Below, piece after piece: positions 10,955 to 24,200 of a stretch of 64,000 bases of DNA. Made by a program: the position numbers and the translations under genes. The stretch covers positions 18,444,278 to 18,508,277 of the forward strand of contig CM033120.1 in NCBI GenBank assembly GCA_019321725.1. The letters are read 5' to 3'. The notes beneath the pieces were generated by a model. It saw nothing but the letters and a program-made list of their open reading frames with translations, was not told the origin of the DNA and did no database searches. The DNA comes from Paulownia fortunei. Lineage: Eukaryota; Streptophyta; Magnoliopsida; Lamiales; Paulowniaceae. Every line of letters starts with the position of its first letter. Positions within the stretch are counted from its first letter, which is position 1.

Positions 10955-13900
10955 ATGGCGACTTCCGATACCGACAAATTGATTGCTAAAGCAGATAAAC
11001 TGTCAGATTTTTTATCTTTTCTCTTTCCTGTTTATTTGTTCTTTTGTTGATATATTTAATTTTGATTTCTATAATCATAATTTGTTTGCAAAAAAATCAA
11101 TTTTTCAGGACAAAACTCAGCTTAACGAGATGGAGTGCTGATTGGAGAAATGCCACTGTTTTGTATGAGCAGGCTGGTAATTCTTATATATTTGCGATTA
11201 AGTCAATAAAAAGAATGAAAATATATTTGGAGCATTTTCACGTTTTTTCCCTTTTTTTTTCTTAATTTTTGAGGTGGAAAATTATTCTTCTCTGGCAGCA
11301 AATGCTTACAGATCAGCGAAAAGTTACGAGAAAGCAAAAGATGCATTTGAGAAGGCTTCCAAAGGACAAGAAATGTTCTCTTCGTATCCGTTTTTACTTT
11401 ACCTATCATTCATATGCATTATAATTTGATAAAATGGACTTGATTACTATGTTTAATAGTTAGACAAATATTTAAGGTGAAAACTTGACGAGTTAATCAG
11501 GCCTTGGGACGCTGCAAAACATATGGAATCTGCAGCAGCTCTTGCCAAGGAAGTAGGCAACTGGAATGAAGTTGCTGACTTTTATAGACGCGCGTCTGAG
11601 TTGTACACTGAATGTGGAAAGTCGCAACCTGCATCCGATGCGCTTGCAAAGGGGGCTCGGTACAAGCTGCTTTGTTGTGATTACTTTTTTCTGTGACTTA
11701 TTTTAAAGAGTTTCGTCGTTTAATAAATGCTTTGCTGCAATTAGTTTATGTCTATCACTACTGGTTTAGTGAAATTGTTTATGCATGTGTGCTATCAACA
11801 TGTGAAACTATGTTTGAATATAGTTGGGTATTACCAATTATTGGAGATAAGTACGTTTGCAATTGATATATGATCTTTAGAAATATCTAAAACAAGCCTT
11901 TTCTCTATTATCTAACCTTTTCCTTTGTGTTTCGTTATTCAATATTTCTCATGTGCTCAATATGTATTGGTGATGTTTGATAAAAATGTTACTTTCTGTT
12001 AAAGTGCTTTAGAAGATGCATCACCTGATGAGGCTATTCGGCTTTACACTGATGCTTGTGCTACTCTTGAAGACGAAGGAAAGGAACAAATAGCCTTTGA
12101 TTTGTATCGTGCTGCTACAAGTGTTTATATAAAGCTTGAGAAGTAAGCCTATTCCCCTCCTTGAAAATTTTAATATAGTGAAGAAACCATAAATGACTTA
12201 GTATTTTTCAGTTGGTATATTGTATAACATTTAGTTGGTCCTCTGCTGTTTTGTTTCATGTTGTGTTACCTCTTTAAGATTCCCAGAGTTAGCCCATTTG
12301 GAAATTGATATCTGGCAGCAGCTTACTTCAAGTAGTCATCCTGCTACCAAACTTGAAGATTTTATTTAACTGCAGTGTCATGCTGACCATCCATTCAGTA
12401 GGCTGGCTACCTTTTTGTTTACACATATGCCACTGTGCATACAAGTTCCTTGCGAAACTTATACCCAATGAGCTTCCATCGGTATTAAGTTTAATTTTAC
12501 CTGCAGGGGGCAAAATCCACTTAATAAGTCTTGGAAATGGACTCTAATTGCCAATATTATGCATCAGGTAGAGTGAATTTTGTTTCTGACCTTTAGCAAT
12601 AATGAGAGATCCTTTGGTGAGCTTTCACTTTCCTTCACCAAAGTAATTAGCATACCTATCATCTTCAAGCTTGCCAGTGGAAATAATGTTGATCCGTATC
12701 TTTCTATTTTCACCATGAAAGTTCCATGTCCTAAATTTAAATAATGTTCTGGTTTCACTACCTTCAGGTATGCTGATGCTGCAACTTTTCTTCTAAGATG
12801 GGCCTTAGCAGCTGACAAGTCCAATGCTACTCATAGCCAGTGCAAGGTGCGGCAGGTTTCCAGAATATATCTATTTAACTCCCTTTATTCATAGCCAGTG
12901 CTACTCATTGTGAAAGACTTGGGAGTGGAGAGGCAAAAATAAGGGGCAGGTTTGACATTTGATATTCTGGGATGTTTGGAATCCCAATATTACCCAATAC
13001 ATACATTACTTTGCCCATCAATAACTCATGCTTCCTTGATGTTGTGCTTCTCACCGTGGGATTGGATATCTTGTAGTCTTCATTGATGCCAACTGTCTTC
13101 TGAAACACCAATATATTTTGTTACGTATACAAATTAAATTTGAAGTTCCCTTTGATTACATATGATATTTAATGTAACCTGTTTTGGATGTAGGCTTATC
13201 TTAGTGCAATCATTGTGTATCTTTATGTTCATGACTTCCAGCAAGCAGAAAAATGTCATAATGATTGTTGCCAGTAAGTTCGGTTTCATTTTTATCTTAA
13301 ATCTTTTTATTGCTTTTCTTTGTTGCTTGACTGGTGCTTAAAATTATACCATCCGGTAGCAGAAAAGATAAAAAATGACAATTTGGTATCATCTTGCATT
13401 GGTCAGACAGCTTTATTTATGGTTAAATACTAAACCCCACCACCACCACCCCCGCCCGTATCCCCAATTCTCTGTGAAGTGTTTGAATTAAAATCTCTTT
13501 TTCATGTTGAGGAGCAATGTGATGAGACAAAACTTAACAAGTTAGAATTGAAGGGCTAAACTGGAAGGATTTAGTTGAAGGGGTTAACTATGACTGGTCA
13601 CATTCAGGGGCTACAATAGTTTTCCCTCTTTGTCCATAGAAACAAGCCAAGATCCAATTTGAAAATAGTTTCCCTTTTTGTGCATAGAAACAAGCCAAGA
13701 TCCACATTACTTAGGTTCATAGAAAAAACTTCAGCCCACTTTTTGGCGATTCCATCTTTATTTGCGACCCAAAATTCAGTGTGGAATTTCTTGAGTGGTG
13801 TTCATGGCCCGCTTCTGAGATGTGCACAATTTCTTCTATCCTTGGACACTTAACATATTTAACTTTAAGTCCTTTTGTATCTTGATATTCTTGAGCGGTC

Positions 13901-14799
13901 TTACAGGTTTCATTCATGTTCATGGTAGTCATTTTGGCAATATCTCTTGGTATTTGCTCAATGATATCAACCATTTCTTCTTGCTTGCTTCTTTGGCAGG
14001 GTTGAAGCTTTCTTGCACAGCGATCAAAATCGAGCTGCTACTAGACTTCTCTCTGCATACACTGATGGTGATGTTGAGGAGATCAAACATGCAGCTCAGT
14101 CAAGTATTATTTCCAATCTTGACCATGTGGTAAATCTTTTGATCCATATGAATATTTCTATTTTATAACTGTTGGGTTCAGATTAGCTTTGTCTGAGGAT
14201 GTCTACGTTTGTGGTGCATATATGCACATATATATTTAAGATTTGGTTAAACATGCTGGAGTTAAATATCTAGTCGCAAACCCTTTTGTTTCCCTTTTTT
14301 GGTGATGACACAATTCATGAGTCAGTCGTGATGAATTAGAATCAGTACATTAATATAGATGTATAAAGATTGTGGAAGTGTAATTCAAGATCTAAAAACA
14401 GATGAGTGAGACTACATTACGAGCACATTTACATGGTTAGGTATTATCTATTGAACTAACGCCTCGAAAAAAATGCAAAGTTGTCTTTAAACTAGTTTTT
14501 AGTCTTTTAGTTTTTTGCGGTGAATGTATGATGTGATGTTGGCATTTCGAGTCTTACTTTGTGAAATATCAGATTGGAACAAGATGGGAATTGAAGAAGT
14601 TATATTCTCCAATATTTCCTTTTCTTTAATTAATTTAAAATTATTATCAGCGGTCATAAGTCAAATAGCAAAATCTCTGAAAGAAAGTTTTCTGCAGATT
14701 ATCAAGCTTGCAAGGAAATTGCCTACAGGTGATGTCAGTGCATTGAAGATGGTTGCAACAGAGCAAGACGAGCCACTGGATGAAGATGACCTCACCTAG
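10955..14799 (+). CDS. GSNAP: Gamma-soluble NSF attachment protein (gamma-SNAP)
   Basis: Adaptor that recruits the ATPase NSF to SNARE bundles so that they are disassembled and recycled after membrane fusion; cytosolic, peripheral on membranes. Nine exons: 10955-11001, 11109-11176, 11299-11383, 11501-11659, 12005-12142, 12768-12846, 13194-13273, 14000-14129, 14698-14799. They total 888 nt, or 295 residues, close to the usual gamma-SNAP length of about 290. All junctions are in phase. TPR-like helices include LTRWSADWRNATVLYEQAAN, PWDAAKHMESAAALAKE, NEVADFYRRASELYTECG and AYLSAIIVYLY. The acidic C-terminus EPLDEDDLT matches plant gamma-SNAPs. No lesions seen. The start ATG at 10955 gives the conserved N-terminus. 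The upstream neighbour VPS54 also acts in vesicle traffic, but each gene has its own flanks. Confidence 0.92.
13421..13627. mobile_element. Small terminal-inverted-repeat element (MITE) in a gamma-SNAP intron
   Basis: The left end GGTTAAATACTAAACCCC pairs with the right end, which reads AGGGAAAACTATTGTAGCCC on the minus strand; the repeats are diverged. Flanking 10-mers CTTTATTTAT and CTTTGTCCAT match at 7 of 10 positions, suggesting a Mutator-type target duplication. About 207 bp, no open frame. The C-rich CACCACCACCACCCCCGCCC stretch sits just inside the left end. Confidence 0.4.
13621..13713. repeat. 48-bp tandem duplication in a gamma-SNAP intron
   Basis: Two adjacent copies, offset by 48 bp, share TCCCT(C/T)TTTGT(C/G)CATAGAAACAAGCCAAGATCCA. 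The first copy starts at the right edge of the small inverted-repeat element. Confidence 0.7.
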
Positions 14800-15630
14800 C
14801 CTTCCTCTATTCGAAGAAATCAGAAATCTTACTACCGAAACTAAATATGCTCCAATCATCGGTATTTAAATTACCTACAGTCAATGTTATGCCAGAGTGA
14901 TAATACAATTTTGTACAAAGTTCACTGGAGAGATCATTTTACCTAGCCTCCAGAATGTCATTGCTTTGTCTTGTTGTGTGAATATTTCAAGATTTGCATA
15001 TCTCAAGCACATCCAAAATTGATACTATATTGATTTGCCATCATATTTCCCGGGGAAAAGGAAAAGGAGCGATATTTTATTCTGTACCAAGCTACGAATT
15101 GGTATTTTCAATATGATATTCAACAAAAATCATCTTCTGGTGGAGCTGCAATGTTTTTCACGAAAGCTTCAAACATTTGCATGTTTACATTTCTTTGATT
15201 AGCGTAAAGACGACTCCTCGTGTGAACAAATAGTTCTTGCATAATTTATATTCCTCAGCATGGCTCCTTGTTGACTAGCAGGAGTGGGGTTAAGTAATGT
15301 TTTCTAGTGAGGAATTGAGATGACAATTGCTGTCTTTGGTGCTTCTCATCTTCCTTCATATTTTTCCTTCTTTTGGGTGAACCCAATTTGCCCCGTTTTG
15401 TACAGAGTTGCACACATGCGAATTGAAAAGGAAATATAATTGGAACATTTTGTCGGTAATTTAGACATATGGAGCACATGCCTACAGCAGGACATAGCTG
15501 ACACCATGGATTCAGTACGAGCTTTATATTCGTCCCCACTCCATTATACTAACGTAAGGCTAATATTTTATGAGATTCTCTTACTTCAACTATTGACGCA
15601 TGCTTGTGAAGAGAATAGCATCATGGCATA
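14800..15630. other. Gamma-SNAP 3' region
   Basis: Sequence of mixed composition downstream of the gamma-SNAP stop, presumably 3' UTR for the first few hundred bases. Open frames on either strand resemble no known protein. Confidence 0.5.
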
Positions 15631-16623
15631 AAGATATCTCCAATTTATTTATTTATGTATAAAGTTATTTAATTATTTATATTTTATTACCACTAATTTT
15701 ATAAAATAAAAAATTATTTATAATTAATATTATATTATAAAAATAAGTATTATAATTAATATCATAATAAAAAAATACTACATACTACCTCTAACAAAAA
15801 GAAATTCACAAAATAAATATAAATATCAATATATTTTGGTTATTTAATTTTTAAAATTAGTATATTCATCATATAAATATTTAATTAATGCATATTAAAG
15901 TTCAAAGTCAACATTTTTATCCTTAATTTGTTTATGTTGAACAATGAATTTTTGAAAACGATCATTTAAATCTATAATAATCTCAACTTTTAGAATTGAC
16001 ACTTCCATCCAATCTTGGATCGGTGAATCAACATCGCGTTCATCCTCGATTATCATATTATGTATAGTAATGCATGTATTCATTATATCATGTACTATAT
16101 ACATAATAATGCACGTGGTCAATATTTTGATGATCTTATAGAATCTGAAAATAATCTATCAGAAAATAATTTATCAGACTATTAAATTATTATTTTTAAT
16201 TTTATGTAGTATTTTATTTTTAAAAATTTATTTTTAAATATTTATGTTGTATTGTATTTTTGAATTTGATGCAAATAATGTTATTTTAATATATTTATTT
16301 ACTACTATTAATTATTATAATTTATCACAAATATTAATTATGTATTAATTATTACAATGAATTATTACAAATGTTATTGCAAAATAATAATAAAATTAAA
16401 ATTAAATAAATTAAATTAAATTATAAATTAATTAAATATATAATATATGATACAAATAGAATTAAAATTTGAAGCAAAACAATTTTAGGGATAAATTAAG
16501 AATATATATATATATATATATATTACACAAAATTTAGTGTAATATTTGGTGTTACATTAAAAAAAAAATAATATCAAATTTGATGTTTTAATATAAAATT
16601 TGATATCCCATTAGAAATGTCCT
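15631..16623 (-). mobile_element. PIF/Harbinger-derived element, degenerate
   Basis: A very AT-rich block of about 1 kb. On the minus strand, 15895-16122 encodes a fragment with NTCITIHNMIIEDERD followed by PIQDWMEV and RFQKFIVQHKQIKDK. This is the C-terminal signature of plant PIF/Harbinger DDE transposases (nuclease HARBI1 family), where (T)CIILHNMIVEDERD is typical. The block begins AAGATATCTCCAATT and its right end reads AGGACATTTCTAATGGGAT on the minus strand, both resembling the GAGCATCTCCAATGG type of terminus common in these elements. No full transposase remains, so it is a relic. Boundaries are good to perhaps 10 bp. Confidence 0.65.
15895..16122 (-). pseudogene. PIF/Harbinger transposase C-terminal fragment
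   Basis: About 75 codons matching only the extreme C-terminal part of a Harbinger-type transposase: the conserved IHNMIIEDERD block, which includes the third catalytic acid region, and the following helical tail. The upstream DDE region is absent or unrecognisable. The bottom strand upstream of it is AT-rich noncoding sequence. Not expected to be functional. Confidence 0.65.
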
Positions 16624-18235
16624 GAGAACTAAACACGAACACGAAAATAATTTGCAAACCATCATCAAACGAAGACCTTTTCCTTGAGCATTGTTTGAAC
16701 TCAATCTTTGATAAATAATGCTTTGAATTTTGCGGCCCCCGCCCCCCCTTCTAGATAGGTTATCAATTCAATAGTCTATATAAATGTGAAATGGGATTTT
16801 CATCAAGTAGATCAAACGATAATTTCCTAAATAATATATAGAGTTTTGGCAGGCTGCAGGGGGGACACAACCGGGCCAGTGTAGAAACAAAAATATCAAT
16901 TCTGACTGCCTGAATTCATTGAGAGTTATAGCTTGAGATTTTCTTGCCGTTTATGGAGGACTATTAAATATGAATATGGTAACAGAGTCGCAATTTTTTG
17001 GGTTTTGGAATTCCATTGCTGACTAAAGGACGAGTTTAATTAGCTCACACGACTTCATATAAGCAGGTAGCAATGGTGGTTAGAGTAAACGTTTTGAGGC
17101 CGAGAAACGTGGGAAAATGACATTACAGTAAAGACACCTTTCTTTGACTGGAAACTTGGTAAAAATTTCTAGTCTTTGCATCAGTTTCAATGTGGAAAAT
17201 GAGAAGTGTGCAGTGTTATGCAGGAAGCTTGGGTGTAGTCAACTTGAGATATTGTTCCTGCATATTTTGTAAATTCCTCAATAATAGTTACTCATATATT
17301 CAGATTTACACGGACCCGAGGAGGTGGGGTTTCAAATTTTCTATTCCATTTTATTTATTCTACTCTTTTGATTCGCGTGTAATTAGATATTTAGACAGAA
17401 TTTATCTCAATAATATTAATAAACATCGTATCATGAATTCAAAATTAAAATATAAATAATAAAACAGAAGATTTGACCATCTAAAACTTTAGGTACAGAA
17501 ATTCATCATTAAACCGTGGGCTATTCAGAGAAGTGTGCCACATGCGAGGTCACTACAAAGACACAGTAAACTAAGTGGAACTTTCCTTCATAAAAGCATC
17601 CTGTTAGTCGTGGTTCAACGTGGCGACTTTGTAGTTTATGGTACCAATAGTTGTCTAAATTGATTACTCAAATCACTTTGGCCAATTTCTTATTCGTTTA
17701 GAAAAATTAAAAATCTATGGTCTACTTTTTTTCATTGTAGTAGAATAGAGGATGTAATACACTCTTAATATGCTAAACATTGACTAATTAAAGCAGCAAA
17801 GTGAAAAATTGCAAAATGCTTTCTTCCAAAGTGGGAAATTATGGTGATCATATTAACCAGAAATAATTGTCCTGTTTTGTTCATGGGATCAGTTGAGAAA
17901 AAATCCATTAATAGTAAAAGAATATTTATTTAAAAAGAAAAAAAGAAAAAGAAAAATTAACAGTAACTCTGTTAGCTGATCAACCTTGACTGGCTTGAAG
18001 CTTGGAAATTATGGGGCTAATCAACAATTTAATTATAGTTATAGTTGTATATTATATAATATCTATCAGTGGACCTCAAGAAAGTCTGCGTAGCCACACC
18101 AGCAACCAGTGAGAGATTCGTATTCTGAACTCCTATTTAAGCAACACGTTTGCCTTTACTAAACTCAAACTTCCATCGCTCTATTTTTCCATTTTTTCTT
18201 GGAAGAAAAGAGAAAGGGATAATCAGTTATCAGCC
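16624..18235. other. CYP716 upstream region
   Basis: Non-coding sequence between the Harbinger relic and the P450 gene. It contains C-rich and purine-rich patches (16731-16748, 17935-17958). A TATA-like CTATTTAAG lies at 18133-18141, about 100 bp before the P450 ATG. No other gene seen. Confidence 0.5.
18133..18141 (+). promoter_or_regulatory. Putative TATA element of the CYP716 gene
   Basis: CTATTTAAG is about 95 bp upstream of the ATG, which would leave a leader of roughly 65-70 bp. Placement is typical of plant genes; no experimental support. Confidence 0.4.
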
Positions 18236-19874
18236 ATGGAAGTTTTGGCCGTTGCTCTTTCTATAGCTTTTATTGCTTTCACTTTTGTGTTCCTCGGGCG
18301 TCGCCGCTCTGGCAGCGGCGCCAACCTTCCGCCGGGAAGCTTCGGATGTCCGATCATGGGAGAAACCATACAATTCTTGTTTGGCAAGCCGGAAAAATTC
18401 GTAGGCGATAGGATGAAGAAGTACTCACCGGATATCTTCAAGACTAAAATCCTCGGCGAGAAAACCGCTGTCATTTGCGGCCCCAACGGCCACAAATTCC
18501 TCTTCTCCAACGAGCAGAAGTACTTCACCGCATTCCGCCCCCACCCAATGCAACACCTCTTCCGGTCATACCAAAACAAGGCGGCGGCGCCTCCACCTCA
18601 AACCAAAAGCGCCGACGAGACGAAAGCAATCCGGCAACCCGGTTTTCTAAAACCCGAAGCGCTGATGCGATTCTTGGCAGGAATGGATTCCATCACGCAG
18701 CAACAACTGCAAGCCCATTGCGCCGGCAAAAACGTGGTGGAAGTCTACCCTCTTGCGAAAACTATAACTTTAACTCTTGCCTGTCAGTTTTTTCTGGGCA
18801 TTAATAATCCAGAGCGCATAGCGCGGCTTGTAAAATACTTCGACGATGTTACTGTGGGTATGCACTGCATCATGCTTAATGTTCCGGGTACTATTTTTTA
18901 TCGTGCAAATAAGGCGGCTGCTGCGATTAGGAAGGAATTGTTAAGTGTTATTAAGGAGAAGAAACAGGCCATGGCATCTGGAGCCCCGTTGCAAGATATC
19001 TTGTCGCACATGATTGTTGTTGCAGACCCGAGTGGCAAATCCATGCCTGAAGCTGAGATTGCTGACAAAATTATGGGGTTGTTGACTGCTGGATATAGCA
19101 CCGTTGCTACAACGATAACTTTCTTGATGAAATATGTTGGGCTAAGTTCGGAAATCTATGAAAAAGTTCGAGCAGGTAACTGACTAGTTTACTCTCGTTT
19201 TGTTTGCAAAGGCACTGATAAGGGGAAAAACAGAGTTGAATGTTCTATAATTGTGCATTTGCTGATGTGCTGGTTTGTGAATGTGTGCGCAGAGCAAATG
19301 GAGATTGCGGCATCCAAGAAGCCAGGCGAATTTTTAGAATGGGAAGACATGGCAAAAATGAAGTACTCTTGGAACGTGATATGTGAAACTATGAGACTGG
19401 TTCCCCCTCTCCAGGGAACTTTCAGAGAAGTCTTGACAGAATTCACTTATGCAGGTTACACCATTCCAAAGGGCTGGAAGGTATATAAGCACACTTATAT
19501 TTACTCCCTAGTTTTAACAAATCCCTTTTTATATGGTTCATGTGAATAATAGTTGCGTGCTTGGATAATGTATACAGGTCTATTGGACTGTGAGCACCAC
19601 AAACACGAATCCTGTTTATTTCAGGAACCCGGAAATATTTAATCCATCAAGGTATGATGAAGGTGAAGCACCTCCTCCATACACTTATGTTCCATTTGGA
19701 GGCGGGCCAAGAATGTGCCCTGGAAAAGAGTATGCCCGGCTAGCAATATTGGCTTTCGTTCATAATGTCGTCAAGGATTACAAGTGGGAAGTGATCGATC
19801 CAAATGAGAAGGTTGAAGGAGATATGATGCCGGAGCCACAGAAAGGTCTACCGATCCGACTGTATCATCACTAA
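18236..19874 (+). CDS. Cytochrome P450, CYP716 family (probable triterpenoid oxidase)
   Basis: Exons 18236-19175, 19293-19480 and 19578-19874 give 474 residues, normal for CYP716. ER-anchored monooxygenase; characterised CYP716 enzymes mostly oxidise beta-amyrin, alpha-amyrin, lupeol or dammarane-type triterpenes. Visible parts: N-terminal membrane anchor (about residues 2-20), proline-rich hinge [13 protein letters not shown] (31-43), I-helix AGYST (285-289), K-helix ETMR (345-348), FNPSRY in the PERF region, and heme loop [16 protein letters not shown] with Cys423 as thiolate ligand. KGW(K)xYW and [16 protein letters not shown] are strong CYP716 marks. The I-helix lacks the usual acid before Thr (Ser288). 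No lesion is seen. Neither substrate nor subfamily can be fixed from sequence alone. Confidence 0.9.
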
Positions 19875-21236
19875 GTGCACGCCCGTTCAAGTTTTACAAA
19901 CAAATTAAGCCACCACCCAAACTGGAAAACTTTGCTCTACAGAGCCAAATAAAGGACTTAGATCCCTTTCCTCGTGAATCTTTTGTTCGATACATACATT
20001 TAGATGATGATCTTTTGTAACTATATTTGTAATGCTAGTGAGATATTAAATCATTTGAGATACCTGACGAGTCTATATTAATCCAATCTTGAAGCCGTAA
20101 ATGGAATGTTGGTTTGCAATAACGTTTTATTTTATTGGTTTCATCATTTCAAGTGGTTCAAACAAGCACTTTCTAAAGTAATTTGGTCTTCAACCAAACT
20201 CTAAATGCTCAGATTTAATATGACATTTCTGCGGTTTTCCCTGACTTATTCCATCCCCATTTGACCCTTCACTTTTGATGAGATCATATCTTTCTTCTTC
20301 TTGATTGCTGGGATCAATGTTCTTCCTTTGCCAAATGATCGGAAAATGGATTTTTTGAATGCATAAAACCAATATATGACTTCCTATGCTTTAAATGTTG
20401 GTAGAGATAATGAGTTTTTTGTGGGCCTTGCTTTTAGATAGAGGTTACAACTTACAAAAACCTAGAAGTCACAAGGGGGAATTCGAGGAAGCGTAGACAC
20501 TTCTGCTTGAAACCCTAAACAAGGTGGAGGATATTATTCTGGTCTGTTGATTATTTAACGTCCCCAACGATGTTCTCTAAGAACTGGGTTGATACTTTCA
20601 ACGTTAAGTTTATTTGTGTAATATGTTGTTTTTTCTTCGAATATATGCAACCCCTTGCGCTGAGGAAAACCTCCTAGTGCCTATCGCGCAGTGGATCCTG
20701 CTGCCTCATTTAAAAAAGTTCTGTTCAAACTGCCTTTGGATCATGGCTTTTTGACCTTTTTAATGGCTTCTGAATGCTTTATTGAATATTATGTTTTCTG
20801 AGTCGGCACTGTTTTTTTTTTTAAAAAAAAAAAATATTGCTCACAGGCTGCTCTAACACACGGAAAATACAAAGAAAAGAACTCATATACTGAGTTCGGA
20901 ATTTTCCATGTATAGTTAATTATACTGTCTGCAAAAGCCTGTAGAAGATTAGGAATTCAAGGATCTTAGAAGGGAACTACTAAAGAAGGATTGGCACTGT
21001 ACTACCATCCCTTACTCGAGCATTGCTACAAAAATTGAATGAATAAATTATGCCTATCACAGATTAATGTAATTGAATTTAGGTGAAAAAGAATACATCA
21101 GACCCCTGGCCTCAAGCCCTCTCCTGAATGGCCTCAAGCCCCCGCCGTGAACACTACTAAAAATGGGCAAAAGTAGGCTCCAACTGGGGTTGATGTTAGT
21201 CCACCACGCGAATGTACGTAGATGTTGAGCTTATAT
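19875..21236. other. Convergent 3' intergenic region, CYP716 / UDP-arabinose 4-epimerase
   Basis: The two genes converge here. The tract holds their 3' UTRs and a T/A homopolymer pair near 20812-20834. Nothing else recognised. Confidence 0.5.
19948..19953 (+). terminator. Possible poly(A) signal of the CYP716 gene
   Basis: Canonical AATAAA lies about 75 bp after the stop codon at 19874. Confidence 0.4.
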
Positions 21237-24200
21237 TTAAGCAGGCATCACCGCTCGGGTTCCATACCCATCAAGATGTGCCTTCTGCCATCTCCATGCG
21301 ATCTGCAAACTTTCTTGAAGATTAGTATGTTTTGCTGTCCAGTTTAATTCACTCCTGATCTTAGTTGGGTCGCTGTAAACTTCTGCGTAATCACCAGGCC
21401 TGCGGGGAAGGAAATCAACTTTTATGGGCACCCCAGTTGACTTCTTACAGGCCTCCACAAACTCCTTCACTGATCTTCCTAATATAGAGAAGAAGACTGC
21501 TTGAGAAACAAATCTATCAACTATTGGAACACACATAATGTTAAAAGAGGCCTTACCTCTTCCTGTACCAACATTATAGATGCCAACATGCCCGGGTTTT
21601 GCATTCTCCAGAGCTTTGACATGAGCATCAACCAGATCAGTAACATCAATATAATCACGTATGCATGTGCCATCTGGAGTCTTGTAATCCGTTCCTCTAA
21701 CCTGCATTAGAGATTCAGATTTGAATTCAAAATCTGTTTTATGGAGTATAGCTCTCTACAGCAAAGATGTTAGACCTTAAGACCAGGAATGATGCCACGA
21801 GCAGCATCAAAACAAGCACCAGATATTCGTCCATGCTCACGTAGTTCTGGTCGAGGAGCTTCTCCAAGCCTTCCATCAGGATCAGAACCAATCACATTGA
21901 AATATCTGAAATATTAAAAGATAAACTGAGAAAGATGAAATGGAATGCCGCTAGTCTTCCTGGCATAAAATTGCCCCTATGCAACCATATCATCCACACC
22001 TCAGAAATACTAGTAATCAATTTTACATGAAGTTTCTCATATAAAATACAAACAGCGTTGCAAACAAGAGTTGCCGTAGAAACTACTGAAAATCTGGAAG
22101 CAACATGGAGTATTGCAGCCATTTGCATGCATACAAGGAAAGCTTTGCTTAGAAAAATAAAGACAAGCAAAATTTTGATGGCTGATTTTTATGAGCATAC
22201 TCCAACAAATGGATTAAGGTAAAACGGCAGTGTGGAAAGAGCAAGTGGGTTCAGCCATTCCTGAAATGCAGGAAGGGTTACTTACGATACATCCACAACC
22301 TGAATTATTTTAGTAATACTTGGAACCAAAAAGTACAAAATGAGGTTACAAAATCAGTACATATTGAATACCAACCTCAAAATCATGACAGCCATATCTG
22401 AGTTTTTATGAAAATCCAGAATTATATCCTCTGCCATTTTCTTGGCTTTTCCATAAGGATTTATTGGAAGCTACACAATGTAAAAGAAGTCAAGGCCATT
22501 CAGTGGACAACACCAATCAAAAAAAAATTTGACAAAGAAGTATAAGCAACTGTAACTTCAGAAACCCTCACCTGTGGAGTTTCTTCTGTAATGGGCATCT
22601 TTTCAGGCTCCCCATAAGTTGCACATGTGCTAGAATAAATCAAAGTCTTAACTCCATGAGCGGCCATAGCTTCCAATACGACAAGAGTATTTGATGTGAT
22701 ATTGTGATAATACCTGTTATATAAAGTTATAGTACAAAAAATGTACGAAGAAAAAGAAACATAATTGTAGTTACTAGAATATTTCATAGTTCTGACGACT
22801 TCTCAAATCTGGAGGGCCTATAATAATATTAAAAGGTACTCACTTGAGAGGATCAAGAGTACTCTCTCCAACATATGCTACAGCTGCAAAATGTATCACT
22901 GCATCAAATGCATTTTCCAAAAAAAATTTGTGCACCTGCATATTGATCAAGGTAAGAAGAGGGACAAAAAAGTTGAACTAAACACATCTAATCATAAGAA
23001 ACAAATATGCACAATGAGGATACCGATTTTGTATCACCAAGGTCAGCATATACAAACTGAAGTCTCCCTGATTGTGGGAATAGTTGTTGTAAGACTTTGA
23101 TGACACCAAGGTTTCCCCTTGAGAGATTATCCTGTTAAATGACAATACTTAGTCTTTTCAAGGTCACAGGTAATAATTATAATGATAGATTACAGAAGAG
23201 AACTATTCATATCAGAAAAATACCACTATAGTCACACGGTATGAGTCCTTAAGAAGTCGTAATGCAGCATGTGAACCAATGTAGCCAGCACCTCCAGTTA
23301 CTAAGACATGAGTGACACCAGGTTCATGACGTGAGAACTGTATGAAGAAATTAGAGGTAAGACATATGAATAGCAGAGATCAAGCTCATAAAAGAACATA
23401 TAAAGCTTCAGCCTTCAGCTGCTTGTGGCAAAGTGATCAGAATTAAAACGGAAAATTCAAATGTCTGGAAAGCCAAAACATAACAACCAACAGCACAATT
23501 AAAATTTTCAATTCTTTAAGACCATGGCAGTCGAAAGCAGCACACAATGAGAACAGGATTTGAGATCATTCAGAGTAAGACAAATGATGATCCTTAAAGT
23601 AAAAAAAGATACTGTTTCCAGCACCAGAAAGTTATATCATCTCAAAGAACTACAACGTTGAGGCTGATTTAGTTGTTTAACACTTAACACTTTCCCAGGA
23701 ATTGAACTGTAATAGAATAAATCCTTTTCCGATATGGTGAAGCACCTCAAGTTTACATCTATGTAATATACAGTTCCTATCCATGTCAGCAAAACATTTC
23801 GCGATGCACAAACAATGCGGGGTTCCTCATACATGCCTCGGCTTTCATAGCATAACAGAGTTACAAGTTAAATTCTGCTCAATATGAAAGAAATCGTAAT
23901 GCCTGTAGGTGAGGCAGCAAGGCAGCTAATGAATCACTTATCTGAATTTTACAGCTATACAGCCTTATATTTCAACCCAAACATTGATAAAAACAAAAGA
24001 TATGAAGTGCACCAACTAAATAGAAATAGTCGTAATGTACCAACTTAATATAAGATAGCAATGCATAAGCATACAGATAAAGAAATGGTAGTTTAAACTT
24101 AAGAGCATTTGAAACATAGGCAGACAATTACTTCGCTGGGGGTGTTAAAACTTGGGGATTGCTTGAGCAAAAGAATGAAAAATGCTGTAAGAGAAGCAGC

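Noticed and set aside
18223..18579. 118-codon minus-strand frame over the P450 first exon
   Set aside because: Antisense shadow of the CYP716 coding sequence.
21501..21710. Plus-strand open frame overlapping the epimerase
   Set aside because: Antisense to exon 9 of the UDP-arabinose 4-epimerase; no independent support.
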